A DNA stretch of 64,000 bases. Origin: Microbacterium sp. 10M-3C3. GTDB taxonomy: Bacteria > Actinomycetota > Actinomycetes > Actinomycetales > Microbacteriaceae. The stretch spans positions 2,356,001 to 2,420,000 of the forward strand of contig NZ_CP034245.1 of assembly GCF_003931875.1 (NCBI RefSeq), written 5' to 3'. Below are positions 25,608 through 34,631 of the stretch, piece after piece. The notes beneath the pieces were generated by a model, which searched no databases, was not told where the DNA came from, and worked only from the letters and a program-made list of their open reading frames with translations. The position numbers were made by a program, and so were the translations under genes. Within the stretch, counting starts at the first letter, position 1. Each line of letters begins with the position of its first letter.

Positions 25608-26417
25608 ATGATGAGCACCGTGCGCTCGGCGGCGCGCGACGTCGAGCGCAATCCCGTCGTCCGCCTCCTCGCGCGGGCCGGGTACGTCGCGAACGGGATC
25701 ACCCACGTCCTCATCGGCGTGGTCGTGCTCGTGGCGTGCTTCGGCGGCGGATCGGAGGCCGACCAGACGGGCGCCTTCACCTCCGTCGCCCGCGCGCCCG
25801 GCGGCGTGGTCCTGCTGTGGGCCGTGGCGATCGGCCTCGCCGCCCTCGCGGTGTGGCACGCCGCGGCCGCGATCGCCGCGCGGCGCGCGGACGCCGCCAA
25901 GCGGGCGGGCATCCTGGTCTCCGAACTGGGTCAGGCCGTCGCGTTCGCCGTGGTGGGGGTGGTCGCCGCCGCCATCGCCCTCGGCGCCCGTCCGAGTGCC
26001 GAGCGCACCGCCGAGGACGCCAGCCGCGGCCTGTTCACCGTCCCCGGCGGCCTGTTCGTCGTCGGCGCCGCCGGAGTCGGCGTGGCGATCGCGGGGATCG
26101 CGTTCGTCGTGATGGGCGTGCGGCGCTCGTTCCGCGACAAGGTGTCGTTCCCCCGCTCCGGCTGGGGGCACGTGCTGGCCGGTGTCGGGGTGGTCGGCTT
26201 CGTGGCGAAGGGCGTCGCGCTCCTCATCGCGGGCGTGCTGCTCGTGATCGCGGCGGTGCGACTCGACCCCGACACCGCCGGCGGCATCGACGGCGCCGTC
26301 CAGGCCCTGCTCACCCTGCCGGCCGGACCGGCGCTCGGGGCGACGGTGGGCGCCGGGTTCCTCGCGTACGGCGTGTTCACGATCTTCCGTGCCCGCTACG
26401 CGCGGCTCAGTGCCTGA
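25608..26417 (+). CDS. DUF1206-family membrane protein
   Basis: A 269-residue protein with six predicted membrane helices arranged as three repeats of a two-helix unit, as in DUF1206. The first unit is RLLARAGYVANGITHVLIG, the second follows KRAGILVSELGQAV, and the third follows SGWGHVLAGVGVVGF. It ends with GATVGAGFLAYGVFTIFRARYARL, the usual family end. Function is unknown. A tandem ATG at 25608/25611 makes the exact start ambiguous by one codon. It converges with the aldo/keto reductase gene. Confidence 0.85.
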   Translation: MMSTVRSAARDVERNPVVRLLARAGYVANGITHVLIGVVVLVACFGGGSEADQTGAFTSVARAPGGVVLLWAVAIGLAALAVWHAAAAIAARRADAAKRAGILVSELGQAVAFAVVGVVAAAIALGARPSAERTAEDASRGLFTVPGGLFVVGAAGVGVAIAGIAFVVMGVRRSFRDKVSFPRSGWGHVLAGVGVVGFVAKGVALLIAGVLLVIAAVRLDPDTAGGIDGAVQALLTLPAGPALGATVGAGFLAYGVFTIFRARYARLSA

Positions 26418-26450
26418 CGTGCCCGACGCGTGAGCGCCCCGGCGCCCGGT

Positions 26451-27278
26451 TCAGTCGAGATCCGGGTCGCGCCCGGTGCGCTCGCCCGTCTCCAGGCGCG
26501 CGATGACGGCTCGATCCGCGTCGTCGAGCGAGAAGTCGAACACGTCGGCGTTCTCGCGCAGGCGCGCCGCGGAGGTCGACTTGGGGAACAGCACGAGGCC
26601 CCGGTCCAGGTGCCACCGGATCACGACCTGCGCGGGCGTCCGGCCGTGCCGACGGGCGATCTCGGCGAGCGCGGGGTCGTCGAGCAGCCCACCGCGGGCG
26701 AGCGGCGCCCACGCCTCGGTCACGATGCCGTGCGCATCGTTCCACCGCTGCAGGTCCCGCTGCGGGAAGCGCGGATGCAGCTCCACCTGGTCGATGACCG
26801 GCCACACGCCCGTCGCCTCGGCGATGCGCTCGATGTGGGCGGGCGAGAAATTGCTGACGCCGATCGACCGGGCGCGTCCCTCCTCGCGCAGCCGCACGAG
26901 GGCGCGCCACGTGTCCACGTAGCGGTCGCGGCTCGGGATCGGCCAGTGGATCAGATACAGATCGACCTCGTCGAGGCCGAGCCGCGCCGCGCTCGCGTCG
27001 AACGCGCGGAGCGCCTCGTCGAAGCCGTGGTCGTCGTTCCACACCTTGGTCGTGACGAACACGTCGTCGCGGTCGAGGCCGCTGCGACGGATGCCGTCGC
27101 CCACCTCCGCCTCGTTGCCGTAGAGCGTCGCGGTGTCGACGTGGCGGTAGCCGATCCGCAGCGCCTCGACGACGAGATCGGCGGTCGCATCGGCCGGCAC
27201 CTTGTACGTGCCGAAGCCCAGCTGCGGGATGCTCCGCCCGTCGGCGAGCGGAACCCGGGGGGCCGGCAGCGCGGTCAC
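26451..27278 (-). CDS. Aldo/keto reductase (AKR3/AKR5 type)
   Basis: A 275-residue NADPH-dependent carbonyl reductase similar to 2,5-diketo-D-gluconate reductases. The TIM-barrel start LGFGTYKV is followed by DTATLYGNE, where Asp and Tyr are catalytic. Lys is in TTKVWND and His is in YLIHWP. The C-terminal [17 protein letters not shown] binds NADPH. The GTG start at 27278 shares GTGA with the proS stop, so translation is coupled to proS. An open frame extends far upstream within proS but is antisense-like noise. The physiological substrate is not evident. Confidence 0.9.
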   Translation of the reverse strand: MTALPAPRVPLADGRSIPQLGFGTYKVPADATADLVVEALRIGYRHVDTATLYGNEAEVGDGIRRSGLDRDDVFVTTKVWNDDHGFDEALRAFDASAARLGLDEVDLYLIHWPIPSRDRYVDTWRALVRLREEGRARSIGVSNFSPAHIERIAEATGVWPVIDQVELHPRFPQRDLQRWNDAHGIVTEAWAPLARGGLLDDPALAEIARRHGRTPAQVVIRWHLDRGLVLFPKSTSAARLRENADVFDFSLDDADRAVIARLETGERTGRDPDLD

Positions 27279-29071
27279 GACCGCAGCCGCTCCACGGCCT
27301 CCGCGACGGCGAGCGTGTCGCGCTCGCCCGTGCTGCGGTCCCACAGCTCGACCTGGCCGTCCGCGGCGCCGCGTCCCACGACGAGGATGCGCGGCACGCC
27401 GACGAGCTCGGCGTCGCCGAACTTCACCCCGGGCGAGACCTTGGGGCGGTCGTCGTAGAGCACGTCGAGCCCGTCGGCCTCGAGCTGCGCGGCCACCTTC
27501 TCGGCCAGCTCGAACGCCGCCGCATCCTTGCCCGTCGCCACGACGTGCACGTCGAACGGCGCGACCGACGCCGGCCAGATGAGACCCTTGTCGTCGTTGT
27601 TGAGCTCGGCGATGATCGCGAGGATGCGGGTGACGCCGATGCCGTACGACCCCATCGTGACGGTGACGAGCTTGCCGTTCTCGTCGAGCACCTTCAGCCC
27701 GAGGGTCTCCGCGAAGAACCGGCCGAGCTGGAAGACGTGGCCGATCTCCATGCCCCGCGCGAGCTCGACAGGGCCCGATCCGTCCGGAGCCGGATCGCCC
27801 GCGCGGACGGAGGCGACCTCGACGAAGCCGTCGCCCACGAAGTCGCGGCCGGCCACGAGCGAGTGCACGTGCTTCTGGTCGATGTTCGCGCCGGTGATCC
27901 ACGCCGTGCCGTCCACCACGCGAGGGTCGAGCAGGTACCGGATGCCGGTGGCCGACTCCTCGCCCAGCACGGGCCCCGTCGGCGACCACGGGCCGATGTA
28001 GCCCTTCACGAGGAGCGGATTGGCCTCGAAGTCGTCCTCGGTGGCCGGCTCGACCTCCGCCGGCGCGAACGCGACCTCGACGCGCTTGTCGTCGACGTCG
28101 CGGTCGCCGGGGATGCCGACGACGACGAGCTCGCGCGTGCCGTCGAGGTGGGTGAGGGCGAGCACGACGTTCTTGAGCGTGTGGGCGGCGGTCCACCTCG
28201 CCGCATCCGCCGTCGCAGGTCCTGCGATGCCCGGCGCGGGCGCGTCGAGGTGCGCGTTGGCGTGGTCGACGAGCGTCGCGATCGTCGGCGTGTTCGGGGA
28301 GTCGAAGACGACCGGCTCGGGCTGCCCCTCGATCGGCAGCGCCTCGGGGACGACGGTCGTGAACGCCTCCACGTTGGCTGCATAGCCGCCGGCCGAGCGC
28401 ACGAACGTGTCTTCGCCGACCGGGGTGGGGTGCAGGAACTCCTCCGACTTCGCCCCGCCCATGAGGCCGTTGTCGGCGTTGACGATGACGTACTCGAGGC
28501 CCAGGCGCTGGAAGATGCGCTCGTAGGCGTCGCGCTGCTTCTGGTACGACGCGTCCAGCCCGGCGTCGGAAGCGTCGAACGAGTACGCGTCCTTCATCGT
28601 GAATTCGCGCCCGCGCAGGAGGCCCGCACGGGGCCGCGCCTCGTCGCGGTACTTGTCCTGGATCTGGTAGATCGTCAGCGGCAGGTCCTTGTACGACGAG
28701 TACAGGTCCTTCACGAGGAGCGTGAACATCTCCTCGTGCGTGGGGGCGAGGAGGTAGTCGGCGCCCTTGCGGTCCTGCAGCCGGAAGATGCCGTCGCCGT
28801 ACGACTCCCATCGACCCGAGGCCTCATAGGGCTCACGCGGCAGGAGGGCGGGGAAGTGCACCTCGAACGCGCCCGCAGCGGCCATCTCCTCCCGGATGAT
28901 GGCCTCGATCTTCGCCTTGACCTTCAGTCCGAGCGGCAGCCACGCGAAGATGCCCGGCGCGTTGCGGCGGATGTACCCGGCGCGCACGAGCAGGCGGTGG
29001 CTCGTGACCTCGGCGTCGGCGGGGTCTTCGCGGAGCGTGCGGAGGAAGTATGTCGAGAGACGGGTGACCAC
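27275..29071 (-). CDS. proS: Prolyl-tRNA synthetase (bacterial type)
   Basis: A 598-residue class II synthetase. Motif 1 is around [14 protein letters not shown]. Motif 2 is [20 protein letters not shown]. An editing insertion domain lies at about 220-400, containing [19 protein letters not shown]. Motif 3 is [14 protein letters not shown], and the anticodon-binding domain is at the C-terminus. The GTG start at 29071 lies 8 nt after TAGACT. The gene sits downstream of ispG on the same strand, as in mycobacteria, but is separated from it here by pcp and a BenE gene. Confidence 0.96.
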   Translation of the reverse strand: MVTRLSTYFLRTLREDPADAEVTSHRLLVRAGYIRRNAPGIFAWLPLGLKVKAKIEAIIREEMAAAGAFEVHFPALLPREPYEASGRWESYGDGIFRLQDRKGADYLLAPTHEEMFTLLVKDLYSSYKDLPLTIYQIQDKYRDEARPRAGLLRGREFTMKDAYSFDASDAGLDASYQKQRDAYERIFQRLGLEYVIVNADNGLMGGAKSEEFLHPTPVGEDTFVRSAGGYAANVEAFTTVVPEALPIEGQPEPVVFDSPNTPTIATLVDHANAHLDAPAPGIAGPATADAARWTAAHTLKNVVLALTHLDGTRELVVVGIPGDRDVDDKRVEVAFAPAEVEPATEDDFEANPLLVKGYIGPWSPTGPVLGEESATGIRYLLDPRVVDGTAWITGANIDQKHVHSLVAGRDFVGDGFVEVASVRAGDPAPDGSGPVELARGMEIGHVFQLGRFFAETLGLKVLDENGKLVTVTMGSYGIGVTRILAIIAELNNDDKGLIWPASVAPFDVHVVATGKDAAAFELAEKVAAQLEADGLDVLYDDRPKVSPGVKFGDAELVGVPRILVVGRGAADGQVELWDRSTGERDTLAVAEAVERLRS

Positions 29072-29079
29072 GAGGTACG

Positions 29080-29085
29080 AGTCTA
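29080..29085 (-). promoter_or_regulatory. -10 like hexamer for proS
   Basis: TAGACT on the minus strand ends 8 nt before the GTG at 29071, so the transcript would have at most a very short leader. Confidence 0.45.
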
Positions 29086-29106
29086 GGCGCGCCGTTCGAC
29101 CCGATC

Positions 29107-29180
29107 CGAGCGTGCACCGTTGGGGCGAAACCGTTCACTGGGGCGAGCAGGCTCGGCGGGAGCGTGCACCTTCGCGGCGT
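29107..29180. repeat. GTGCACC repeat units between proS and pcp
   Basis: Two copies of (G)AGCGTGCACC, with GTGCAC at 29112-29117 and 29164-29169, lie in the divergent proS/pcp promoter region. The second continues into TTCGCGGCG. The same unit recurs on the other side of pcp. Confidence 0.5.
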
Positions 29181-29197
29181 TCAGCGGACTACGCGCC

Positions 29198-29203
29198 TAC
29201 CCT
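29198..29203 (+). promoter_or_regulatory. -10 like hexamer for pcp
   Basis: TACCCT ends 6 nt before the ATG at 29210. The purine-rich GGGG in the spacer is too close to act as a standard ribosome site. Confidence 0.5.
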
Positions 29204-29209
29204 GGGGCG

Positions 29210-29803
29210 ATGACCACCGTGCTGCTGACCGGGTTCGAGCCGTTCGCCGGCGATGCGACGAATCCCTCGGGCGAGGCGGTGCACCTCGTCGGCGAGCGGT
29301 GGGCCGGCCCGGAGGATCTCGTGACCGCCGTGCTGCCGGTGACCTTCGCCGGTGCGACGGCGCGGATGCGCCAGCTCATCGCCGAGCACCGGCCCGACGT
29401 CGTGATCGCGACCGGGCTCGCCGGCGGGCGCACGGCCGTCACGCCCGAGCGCGTCGCGATCAATCTCGCCGACGCGCGCATCCCCGACAACGACGGCGCC
29501 CAGCCGCTCGACGAGCCCGTCGAGGCCTCGGGCCCCGCCGCGTACTTCGCGACGCTTCCCGTGAAGGCGATCACCGCGGCGATGGCGGATGCCGGCGTGC
29601 CCGCGGCCGTGTCGCACTCGGCCGGCACGTTCGTGTGCAACGCGACGATGTACGCCGCGCTCGCGGCATCCGACGACAGCACCCGCGCGGGGTTCATCCA
29701 CGTGCCGTGGGCGTCCGGCTCCGGCCCGGCCGACGCACCGTCCCTCCCCCTCGCCGACATCGTGCACGCGCTCGAGGTGGCCGTCCGCGTCGCGCTCTCC
29801 TGA
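29210..29803 (+). CDS. pcp: Pyroglutamyl-peptidase I
   Basis: A 197-residue cysteine peptidase (family C15) that removes N-terminal pyroglutamate. The substrate loop TGFEPFAGDATNPS is at residues 7-20, the catalytic Glu is in VTPERVAINLADARIPDN, the nucleophile Cys is in GTFVCNATMY, and His is in FIHVPW. The length is slightly below the usual 205-215. The ATG at 29210 follows TACCCT by 6 nt. A frame extending back to 29120 crosses the repeat units and is not supported. Palindromic GTGCAC repeats flank the gene. Confidence 0.92.
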   Translation: MTTVLLTGFEPFAGDATNPSGEAVHLVGERWAGPEDLVTAVLPVTFAGATARMRQLIAEHRPDVVIATGLAGGRTAVTPERVAINLADARIPDNDGAQPLDEPVEASGPAAYFATLPVKAITAAMADAGVPAAVSHSAGTFVCNATMYAALAASDDSTRAGFIHVPWASGSGPADAPSLPLADIVHALEVAVRVALS

Positions 29804-29813
29804 CCACCCGCTC

Positions 29814-29884
29814 GCCGAAAGTGCACCGCCGCGGCGAGAGTGCACGCCGGGCGGCGCGGATTCGCCGCGAGGGTGCACTCTCGG
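29814..29884. repeat. Palindromic GTGCAC repeat cluster between pcp and benE
   Basis: Three GTGCAC units (29821-29826, 29840-29845, 29873-29878) form a long hairpin: the outer arms pair CGCCGAAAGTGCACC with its near-complement GGTGCACTCTCGGCG. The cluster sits between convergent genes and could terminate both. Confidence 0.65.
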
Positions 29885-29908
29885 CGGGGGGGGCGCGGCG
29901 GCGCTGTG

Positions 29909-31084
29909 TCAGCGCCGGCCGGCGTGCAGCACGGCGCGCACGAGCAGGCCCGCGAGGAGCGCCCAGAAGGCCGCGCTCACCCCGGCCACGGCGATGCCGG
30001 ACGCCGCGACGAGGAACGTCACGACGGCGGGGATCCGCTCCCCCGGGTCGTCGATGGCCTGCTGCACGGCCGAGCCGAACGCGGAGAACAGCGCGACGCC
30101 GGCCACCGCGGGGATGACGCCCTCCGGCGCCAGCAGCACGAGCGCGGCGAACGCCGAGGACAGCGCGCCGAGCACGAGGTAGGTGCCGCCGGCGGAGACG
30201 CTCGCGAGCCAGCGCCGCTGCGGGTCGGGGTGCGCATCGGGGCCGGCGGCGATCGCGGCGCTGATGGCGCCGAGGTTGATCGCGTGGGCGCCCGCGGTCG
30301 CCCCGAGGGCGGAGCCGACGCCCGTGACGAACATCGCGGGGCGCCACGGCACGGTGTAGCCGAGGCTCTTCATGACCGCCACGCCCGGCACGTTCTGCGA
30401 CGCCATCGTCACCACGAACAGGGGCAGTGCGACGCCGACGACCGCACCGACCGTGAGTGTCGGCGCGGTGAACTCCAGACGTGGCGCGAGGGATGCTGCA
30501 TCCGGGGCCGGTCCCGATGACACGAGGCCTACGACGATGACGACCGTGGCGGCGACGAACGCGAGCGGCACCGACCAGCGCGGCAGCAGCCGCGCGGCCA
30601 CGAGCCACACCACGAGCACCGGGGCGACCGCCCACGGGTCGCCCACCAGGCCGACGAAGGGCGCGACGCACAGCGGCAGCAGCACGCCTGCGAGCATCGC
30701 CTGCGCGATGGACGGCGGGATGCGGGCGATGAGGGCGCCCAGCGGCGGGAAGAAGCCGGTGAGGAGGATGAGGCCGGCCGACACGAGGAACCCGCCGACG
30801 ACAGCGGGCCATCCGCCCTCGACGGGCCCCGTCGCAGCGAGGAGCGCGACGCCCGGGGTCGACCACGCGATCGTGATCGGCAGGCGGTAGCGCCACCCCA
30901 TCACGAGGCAGCCGAGTCCGACGAGCGCCGACAGGGCGAGCAGCCCGCTCGCGGCCTGGTCGGGCGTCGCGCCGACGGCGCGCAGGCCCGTGAGGACGAC
31001 GGCGAACGTGCTCGTGAACCCGACGAGCGCGGTCACGACGCCCGCGACGAGGGGGCGGGAGGCGGGAGCGGCGAGGTCGGACAT
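29909..31084 (-). CDS. BenE-family benzoate/H+ symporter-like transporter
   Basis: A 391-residue membrane protein with about 12 helices. It matches the BenE family in the N-terminal PLVAGVVTALVGFTSTFAVV and ALSALVGLGC. The central ITIAWSTPGVALLA is the helix-breaking substrate region of the wider uracil/xanthine permease fold. FVVTMASQNVPGVAVMKSLGY follows, then an AGAHAINLGAISAAIAAGPDAHPD stretch. BenE members transport aromatic acids with protons, but no catabolic genes adjoin it, so the substrate is open. It is transcribed alone. Confidence 0.88.
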   Translation of the reverse strand: MSDLAAPASRPLVAGVVTALVGFTSTFAVVLTGLRAVGATPDQAASGLLALSALVGLGCLVMGWRYRLPITIAWSTPGVALLAATGPVEGGWPAVVGGFLVSAGLILLTGFFPPLGALIARIPPSIAQAMLAGVLLPLCVAPFVGLVGDPWAVAPVLVVWLVAARLLPRWSVPLAFVAATVVIVVGLVSSGPAPDAASLAPRLEFTAPTLTVGAVVGVALPLFVVTMASQNVPGVAVMKSLGYTVPWRPAMFVTGVGSALGATAGAHAINLGAISAAIAAGPDAHPDPQRRWLASVSAGGTYLVLGALSSAFAALVLLAPEGVIPAVAGVALFSAFGSAVQQAIDDPGERIPAVVTFLVAASGIAVAGVSAAFWALLAGLLVRAVLHAGRR

Positions 31085-31175
31085 GCGGTTCCCGACGCTA
31101 TCGGATCCGGCCGCTGCATCCGGGTGGCCACCCGCGCTCGCGTGGCCTGCCGCCGTCCGCGGCGACCGGCCGATC

Positions 31176-31275
31176 CGGGTCGTTTCTCAGGAGATTCGTG
31201 TGGCGGAGCGAGACGCACCCTCGGAATCACGCGGATCGGCTCGGAAGCCGGACGATATCTCCGGAGAAACGAACC
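31176..31275. repeat. 100-bp inverted repeat downstream of ispG
   Basis: GGTCGTTTCTCAGGAGAT on the left and its near-complement ATCTCCGGAGAAACGAACC on the right enclose about 60 bp. The centre contains GGAATCACGCGGATC, resembling the centre of the palindrome at 18920. No gene is visible in 31085-31317. Confidence 0.6.
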
Positions 31276-31317
31276 GGAGAAGCCGGATGCCGAACGGTGC
31301 GAGACCGACGGCCGGCG

Positions 31318-32469
31318 TCAGGAGGTGACGACCTGCGCGGTGCCGATCGGGGCGTCGGGGCCCATCTCGTCGGCGATGCGGTTCGCCTCCTCGATGAGGG
31401 TGGCGACGATCTCCGACTCGGGCACGGTCTTGATGACCTGCCCCTTCACGAAGATCTGCCCCTTGCCGTTGCCGGAGGCGACGCCGAGGTCGGCCTCGCG
31501 CGCTTCGCCGGGCCCGTTCACGACGCAGCCCATGACGGCCACACGCAGCGGCACGGTCATGTCCTTCAGGCCCTCGGTGACGTTGTCGGCGAGCGTGTAG
31601 ACGTCGACCTGCGCGCGACCGCACGACGGGCACGAGACGATCTCGAGCTTGCGCTCGCGCAGGTTCAGCGACTGCAGGATCTGCAGCCCGACTTTGACCT
31701 CCTCGGCCGGCGGAGCGGACAGCGATACGCGGATGGTGTCGCCGATGCCCTCGCCGAGCAGGATGCCGAAGGCCGTCGCGCTCTTGATCGTGCCCTGGAA
31801 CGCGGGGCCGGCCTCGGTCACGCCGAGGTGCAGCGGCCAGTCGCCGCGCTCGGCGAGCATGCGGTAGGCCTTCACCATCACGACGGGATCGTTGTGCTTG
31901 ACCGAGATCTTGAAGTCGTGGAAGTCGTGCTCCTCGAACAGCGACGCCTCCCACACGGCGCTCTCCACGAGCGCCTCGGGCGTGGCCTTGCCGTACTTCT
32001 CCAGCAGACGCCGATCGAGCGAGCCGGCGTTCACGCCGATGCGCAGCGACACGCCCGCCGCCTGCGCGGCCTTCGCGATCTCGCCGACCTTGTCGTCGAA
32101 CTGCCGGATGTTCCCCGGGTTCACCCGGACTGCGGCGCATCCGGCGTCGATCGCCTGGAACACGTACTTCGGCTGGAAGTGGATGTCGGCGATCACGGGG
32201 ATCTGGCTCTTCTTGGCGATGATGGGCAGCGCCTCGGCGTCGTCGGCGCTGGGTACCGCCACGCGCACGATGTCGCAGCCGGAGGCCGTCAGCTCGGCGA
32301 TCTGCTGGAGTGTCGCGTTGATGTTCGTCGTGGGCGTCGTGGTCATGGACTGGACGCTGACGGGCGCGTCTCCGCCGACGAGCACCCTGCCCACGCGGAT
32401 CTGACGGCTCTTGCGTCGAGGGGCGAGCACTTCGGGGATCTTGGGCATCCCGATGTTCACTGCAGGCAC
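31318..32469 (-). CDS. ispG: 4-hydroxy-3-methylbut-2-en-1-yl diphosphate synthase
   Basis: A 383-residue [4Fe-4S] enzyme of the non-mevalonate isoprenoid route, the penultimate step before IspH. An N-terminal TIM-barrel domain carries [11 protein letters not shown] and the [10 protein letters not shown] strand. The C-terminal domain binds the cluster through CPSCGR and GCVVNGPGE. The GTG start at 32469 lies 6 nt after TAGGCT; a second GTG three codons later is possible. The gene belongs to the dxr-rseP-ispG set, which here is interrupted by plus-strand genes. Confidence 0.96.
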   Translation of the reverse strand: MPAVNIGMPKIPEVLAPRRKSRQIRVGRVLVGGDAPVSVQSMTTTPTTNINATLQQIAELTASGCDIVRVAVPSADDAEALPIIAKKSQIPVIADIHFQPKYVFQAIDAGCAAVRVNPGNIRQFDDKVGEIAKAAQAAGVSLRIGVNAGSLDRRLLEKYGKATPEALVESAVWEASLFEEHDFHDFKISVKHNDPVVMVKAYRMLAERGDWPLHLGVTEAGPAFQGTIKSATAFGILLGEGIGDTIRVSLSAPPAEEVKVGLQILQSLNLRERKLEIVSCPSCGRAQVDVYTLADNVTEGLKDMTVPLRVAVMGCVVNGPGEAREADLGVASGNGKGQIFVKGQVIKTVPESEIVATLIEEANRIADEMGPDAPIGTAQVVTS

Positions 32470-32475
32470 GGCCTC

Positions 32476-32481
32476 AGCCTA
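32476..32481 (-). promoter_or_regulatory. -10 like hexamer for ispG
   Basis: TAGGCT on the minus strand ends 6 nt before the GTG at 32469. It lies back to back with the trpL promoter. Confidence 0.55.
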
Positions 32482-32532
32482 CGCCGACGCGAGTGGGAGG
32501 GGCCTGAGCCTCCCCGTGCAAGGTCGCTGTGC

Positions 32533-32538
32533 TACATT
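32533..32538 (+). promoter_or_regulatory. -10 like hexamer for the trp leader
   Basis: TACATT ends 6 nt before the leader-peptide ATG, so the transcript probably starts at that ATG. A GGGAGG/CCTCCC palindrome (32495-32514) lies just upstream where a -35 or operator would be. Confidence 0.55.
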
Positions 32539-32544
32539 CGCGGC

Positions 32545-32580
32545 ATGTTCGCGCGCTCCTCCTGGTGGCCCACCGCATAG
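32545..32580 (+). CDS. trpL: Tryptophan leader peptide (11 residues)
   Basis: This short frame encodes MFARSSWWPTA followed by TAG. It contains tandem Trp codons, as in the leader peptide described before the fused anthranilate synthase gene of Streptomyces. The Trp codons lie immediately before the RNA segment that can form either an early hairpin or an antiterminator, with an intrinsic terminator beyond. Ribosome stalling at WW when Trp-tRNA is scarce would favour expression of the anthranilate synthase gene 80 bp downstream. The ATG probably coincides with the transcription start, so the leader peptide would be translated from a leaderless mRNA. Confidence 0.85.
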   Translation: MFARSSWWPTA

Positions 32581-32628
32581 GCGGTGCGCGAACGAGCGAC
32601 AGACCGCCCCCGGGGCGGTCTTCTTTTT
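32571..32628 (+). terminator. trp attenuator with alternative hairpins
   Basis: Segment 1 CACCGC (32571-32576) pairs with segment 2 GCGGTG (32581-32586). Segment 2 can instead pair through GGCGGT (32580-32585) with ACCGCC (32603-32608). Segments 3 and 4 (32602-32610 and 32612-32620) form the GC-rich terminator stem followed by TTCTTTTT (32621-32628). This is one of very few U-rich terminators in the window. Confidence 0.85.
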
Positions 32629-32660
32629 CGTGTGGCCGCCTCTCCGACGAAAGCACGGCC

Positions 32661-34613
32661 ATGACCCGCCCCGCCGCAGCCGACCTGCTCCTCTCCCTCG
32701 CGTCCTCCGACGCCCCGTTCGCGCTGCTCGCGCGCGACGGCGCGACCGTCGAGGTGCTCACCGGCGATGTCGCGGACGTCGAGCTGCTGGCCGACATCCC
32801 GCTGACGGATGCGGCGGGCGCGCCACGCGAGATCCTCGCCCTCGTGCCGTACCGGCAGGTGCGCGAGCGCGGGTTCGTCAGCCACGACGACGGCGCGCCG
32901 CTGCGCTGCCTCGTCGTGGGCGAGCACATCGCCCTTCCGCGTGACGAGGTGCTGGCCGCCCTCCCCACGACGCCGGTGCCGCTCGCGAACGCCGGCTTCG
33001 ACATCTCCGACGACGACTACGCCGCGATCGTGCGCCGTGTGATCGGCGTGGAGATCGGGCGCGGCGAGGGGGCGAACTTCGTCATCCGGCGCGACTTCAC
33101 CGCCGACGTGGACGCCGAGCCGCGCACCGCGGCCCTCACGTGGTTCCGGGCCTTGCTCGAGCACGAGCGCGGCGCGTACTGGACGTTCGCGATCGTGACC
33201 CCCGGCCACATCGCGGTCGGAGCGAGCCCGGAGGCGCACGTGAGCGCTCGTCGCGAGGGCGGCGAGCCCGCGGGGGCGAGCACCGTCACGATGAATCCGA
33301 TCTCGGGCACGTTCCGCCATCCGGCGGGCGGGGCCACCGCGGAGACGCTCACGGAGTTCCTGCGCTCGACCAAGGAGACCGAGGAGCTCTTCATGGTCGT
33401 CGACGAGGAGCTCAAGATGATGTCGGCGGTGTGCTCCGACGGCGGGCGGATCACCGGCCCGCATCTCAAGGAGATGTCGCGGCTCACTCACACCGAGTAC
33501 ATGCTCCGGGGCACGAGCCGCATGGATCCGCGCGAGATCCTGCGCGAGACGATGTTCGCCCCGACGGTCACCGGCTCCCCCATGCAGAACGCGTGCGCCG
33601 TGATCGCCCGCCACGAGAGCACGCCGCGCGGCTACTACTCGGGTGTCGCGGCCCTGTTCACGCCGAGCGCGTCGGGCCACGACCTCGACGCCCCGATCCT
33701 CATCCGCACCGCCTACCTGGTGGACGGACGCCTCCGCGTGCCCGTCGGCGCGACTCTCGTGCGCCACTCCGACCCCTACGGCGAGGTCGGCGAGACGCAC
33801 GGCAAGGCCGCGGGCGTACTCGGCGCGATCGGAGCCGTGCCCCGCCCAGCCGCCCCCGTGCCCGCAGTCGATCCGGATGCGCCGAAGCCCGCCCCCCGGG
33901 CGCTCGGAGACGACCCCGCGATCGCCGAGCTGCTCGCGTCGCGCAACGCCCGTCTCGCGCCGTTCTGGCTGCAGCCGCAGGGCTTCGCGGGTCCGCGACC
34001 CTTCGCCGGCCGCACGGCGATGGTGGTCGACGCGGAGGACCGCTTCACCACGATGCTCGCCCACCAGCTCCGCCACCTCGGCTTCGACGTCGAGATCGCA
34101 CCGTGGACGGATGCCGACGACGCACGTCTCACGACGGCAGACCTCGTCGTCGCCGGCCCCGGACCAGGCGACCCGCGCGACGACGCCAGTCGCCGCATCG
34201 AGCGCATGCGGGGGGTCGTCGCCGATCGCCTGCGCTCGGGCCGACCGCTCCTGGCGGTGTGCCTCAGCCACCAGATCCTCGCCGATGCGCTCGGCATCGA
34301 CCTCGCGCCGCTCGCACGCCCGCACCAGGGACTGCAGCTCACCGTCGACGTCTTCGGCGAGCCCGCCTCGATCGGGTTCTACAACACCTTCACCGCACGC
34401 GTCGCGCCCGGGACCACCCAGCGCGGCGTGACGATCGGCTCGGGCGGGCGGACGACCGAGATCCCCGTCGACGTGGCCGCCGACGCCGCATCCGGCGATG
34501 TCTACGCGCTGCGGGGGCCGCGGTTCGCGTCCGTCCAGGGCCACCTCGAGTCGATCCTGTCGCGCGACGGCATGCGCACGCTCGAGCGTCTCGTCGCGCA
34601 CGCCCTCGGCTGA
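32661..34613 (+). CDS. trpEG: Single-chain anthranilate synthase (TrpE-TrpG fusion, PhzE-like form)
   Basis: A 650-residue fused enzyme converting chorismate and glutamine to anthranilate. Residues 1-410 are the chorismate-binding domain: ANFVIRRDF, MNPISGTFRHPAGG, LFMVVDEELKMMSAVC, TGPHLKEMSRLTHTEY and GSPMQNACAVIARHES. From about 445 a class I glutamine amidotransferase follows: AGPGPGDP, the nucleophile Cys in LLAVCLSHQILAD, and His/Glu in VQGHLES (usually VQFHPES). The chain layout is shared with PhzE, which makes aminodeoxyisochorismate, so phenazine-type chemistry is the alternative. The Trp attenuator directly upstream argues for tryptophan supply. The ATG at 32661 begins at the domain; a frame back to 32529 crosses the attenuator. 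Confidence 0.9.
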   Translation: MTRPAAADLLLSLASSDAPFALLARDGATVEVLTGDVADVELLADIPLTDAAGAPREILALVPYRQVRERGFVSHDDGAPLRCLVVGEHIALPRDEVLAALPTTPVPLANAGFDISDDDYAAIVRRVIGVEIGRGEGANFVIRRDFTADVDAEPRTAALTWFRALLEHERGAYWTFAIVTPGHIAVGASPEAHVSARREGGEPAGASTVTMNPISGTFRHPAGGATAETLTEFLRSTKETEELFMVVDEELKMMSAVCSDGGRITGPHLKEMSRLTHTEYMLRGTSRMDPREILRETMFAPTVTGSPMQNACAVIARHESTPRGYYSGVAALFTPSASGHDLDAPILIRTAYLVDGRLRVPVGATLVRHSDPYGEVGETHGKAAGVLGAIGAVPRPAAPVPAVDPDAPKPAPRALGDDPAIAELLASRNARLAPFWLQPQGFAGPRPFAGRTAMVVDAEDRFTTMLAHQLRHLGFDVEIAPWTDADDARLTTADLVVAGPGPGDPRDDASRRIERMRGVVADRLRSGRPLLAVCLSHQILADALGIDLAPLARPHQGLQLTVDVFGEPASIGFYNTFTARVAPGTTQRGVTIGSGGRTTEIPVDVAADAASGDVYALRGPRFASVQGHLESILSRDGMRTLERLVAHALG

Positions 34614-34631
34614 CCGGGGCGCGGCGCGCCA

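Noticed and set aside
29886..29896. A run of G as a phase-variation tract
   Set aside because: It is intergenic between convergent genes and not in a promoter or coding frame.
32661..34613. Start of a phenazine biosynthesis cluster
   Set aside because: The fused protein has the PhzE layout, but no other phz gene is near and the Trp attenuator fits tryptophan synthesis.
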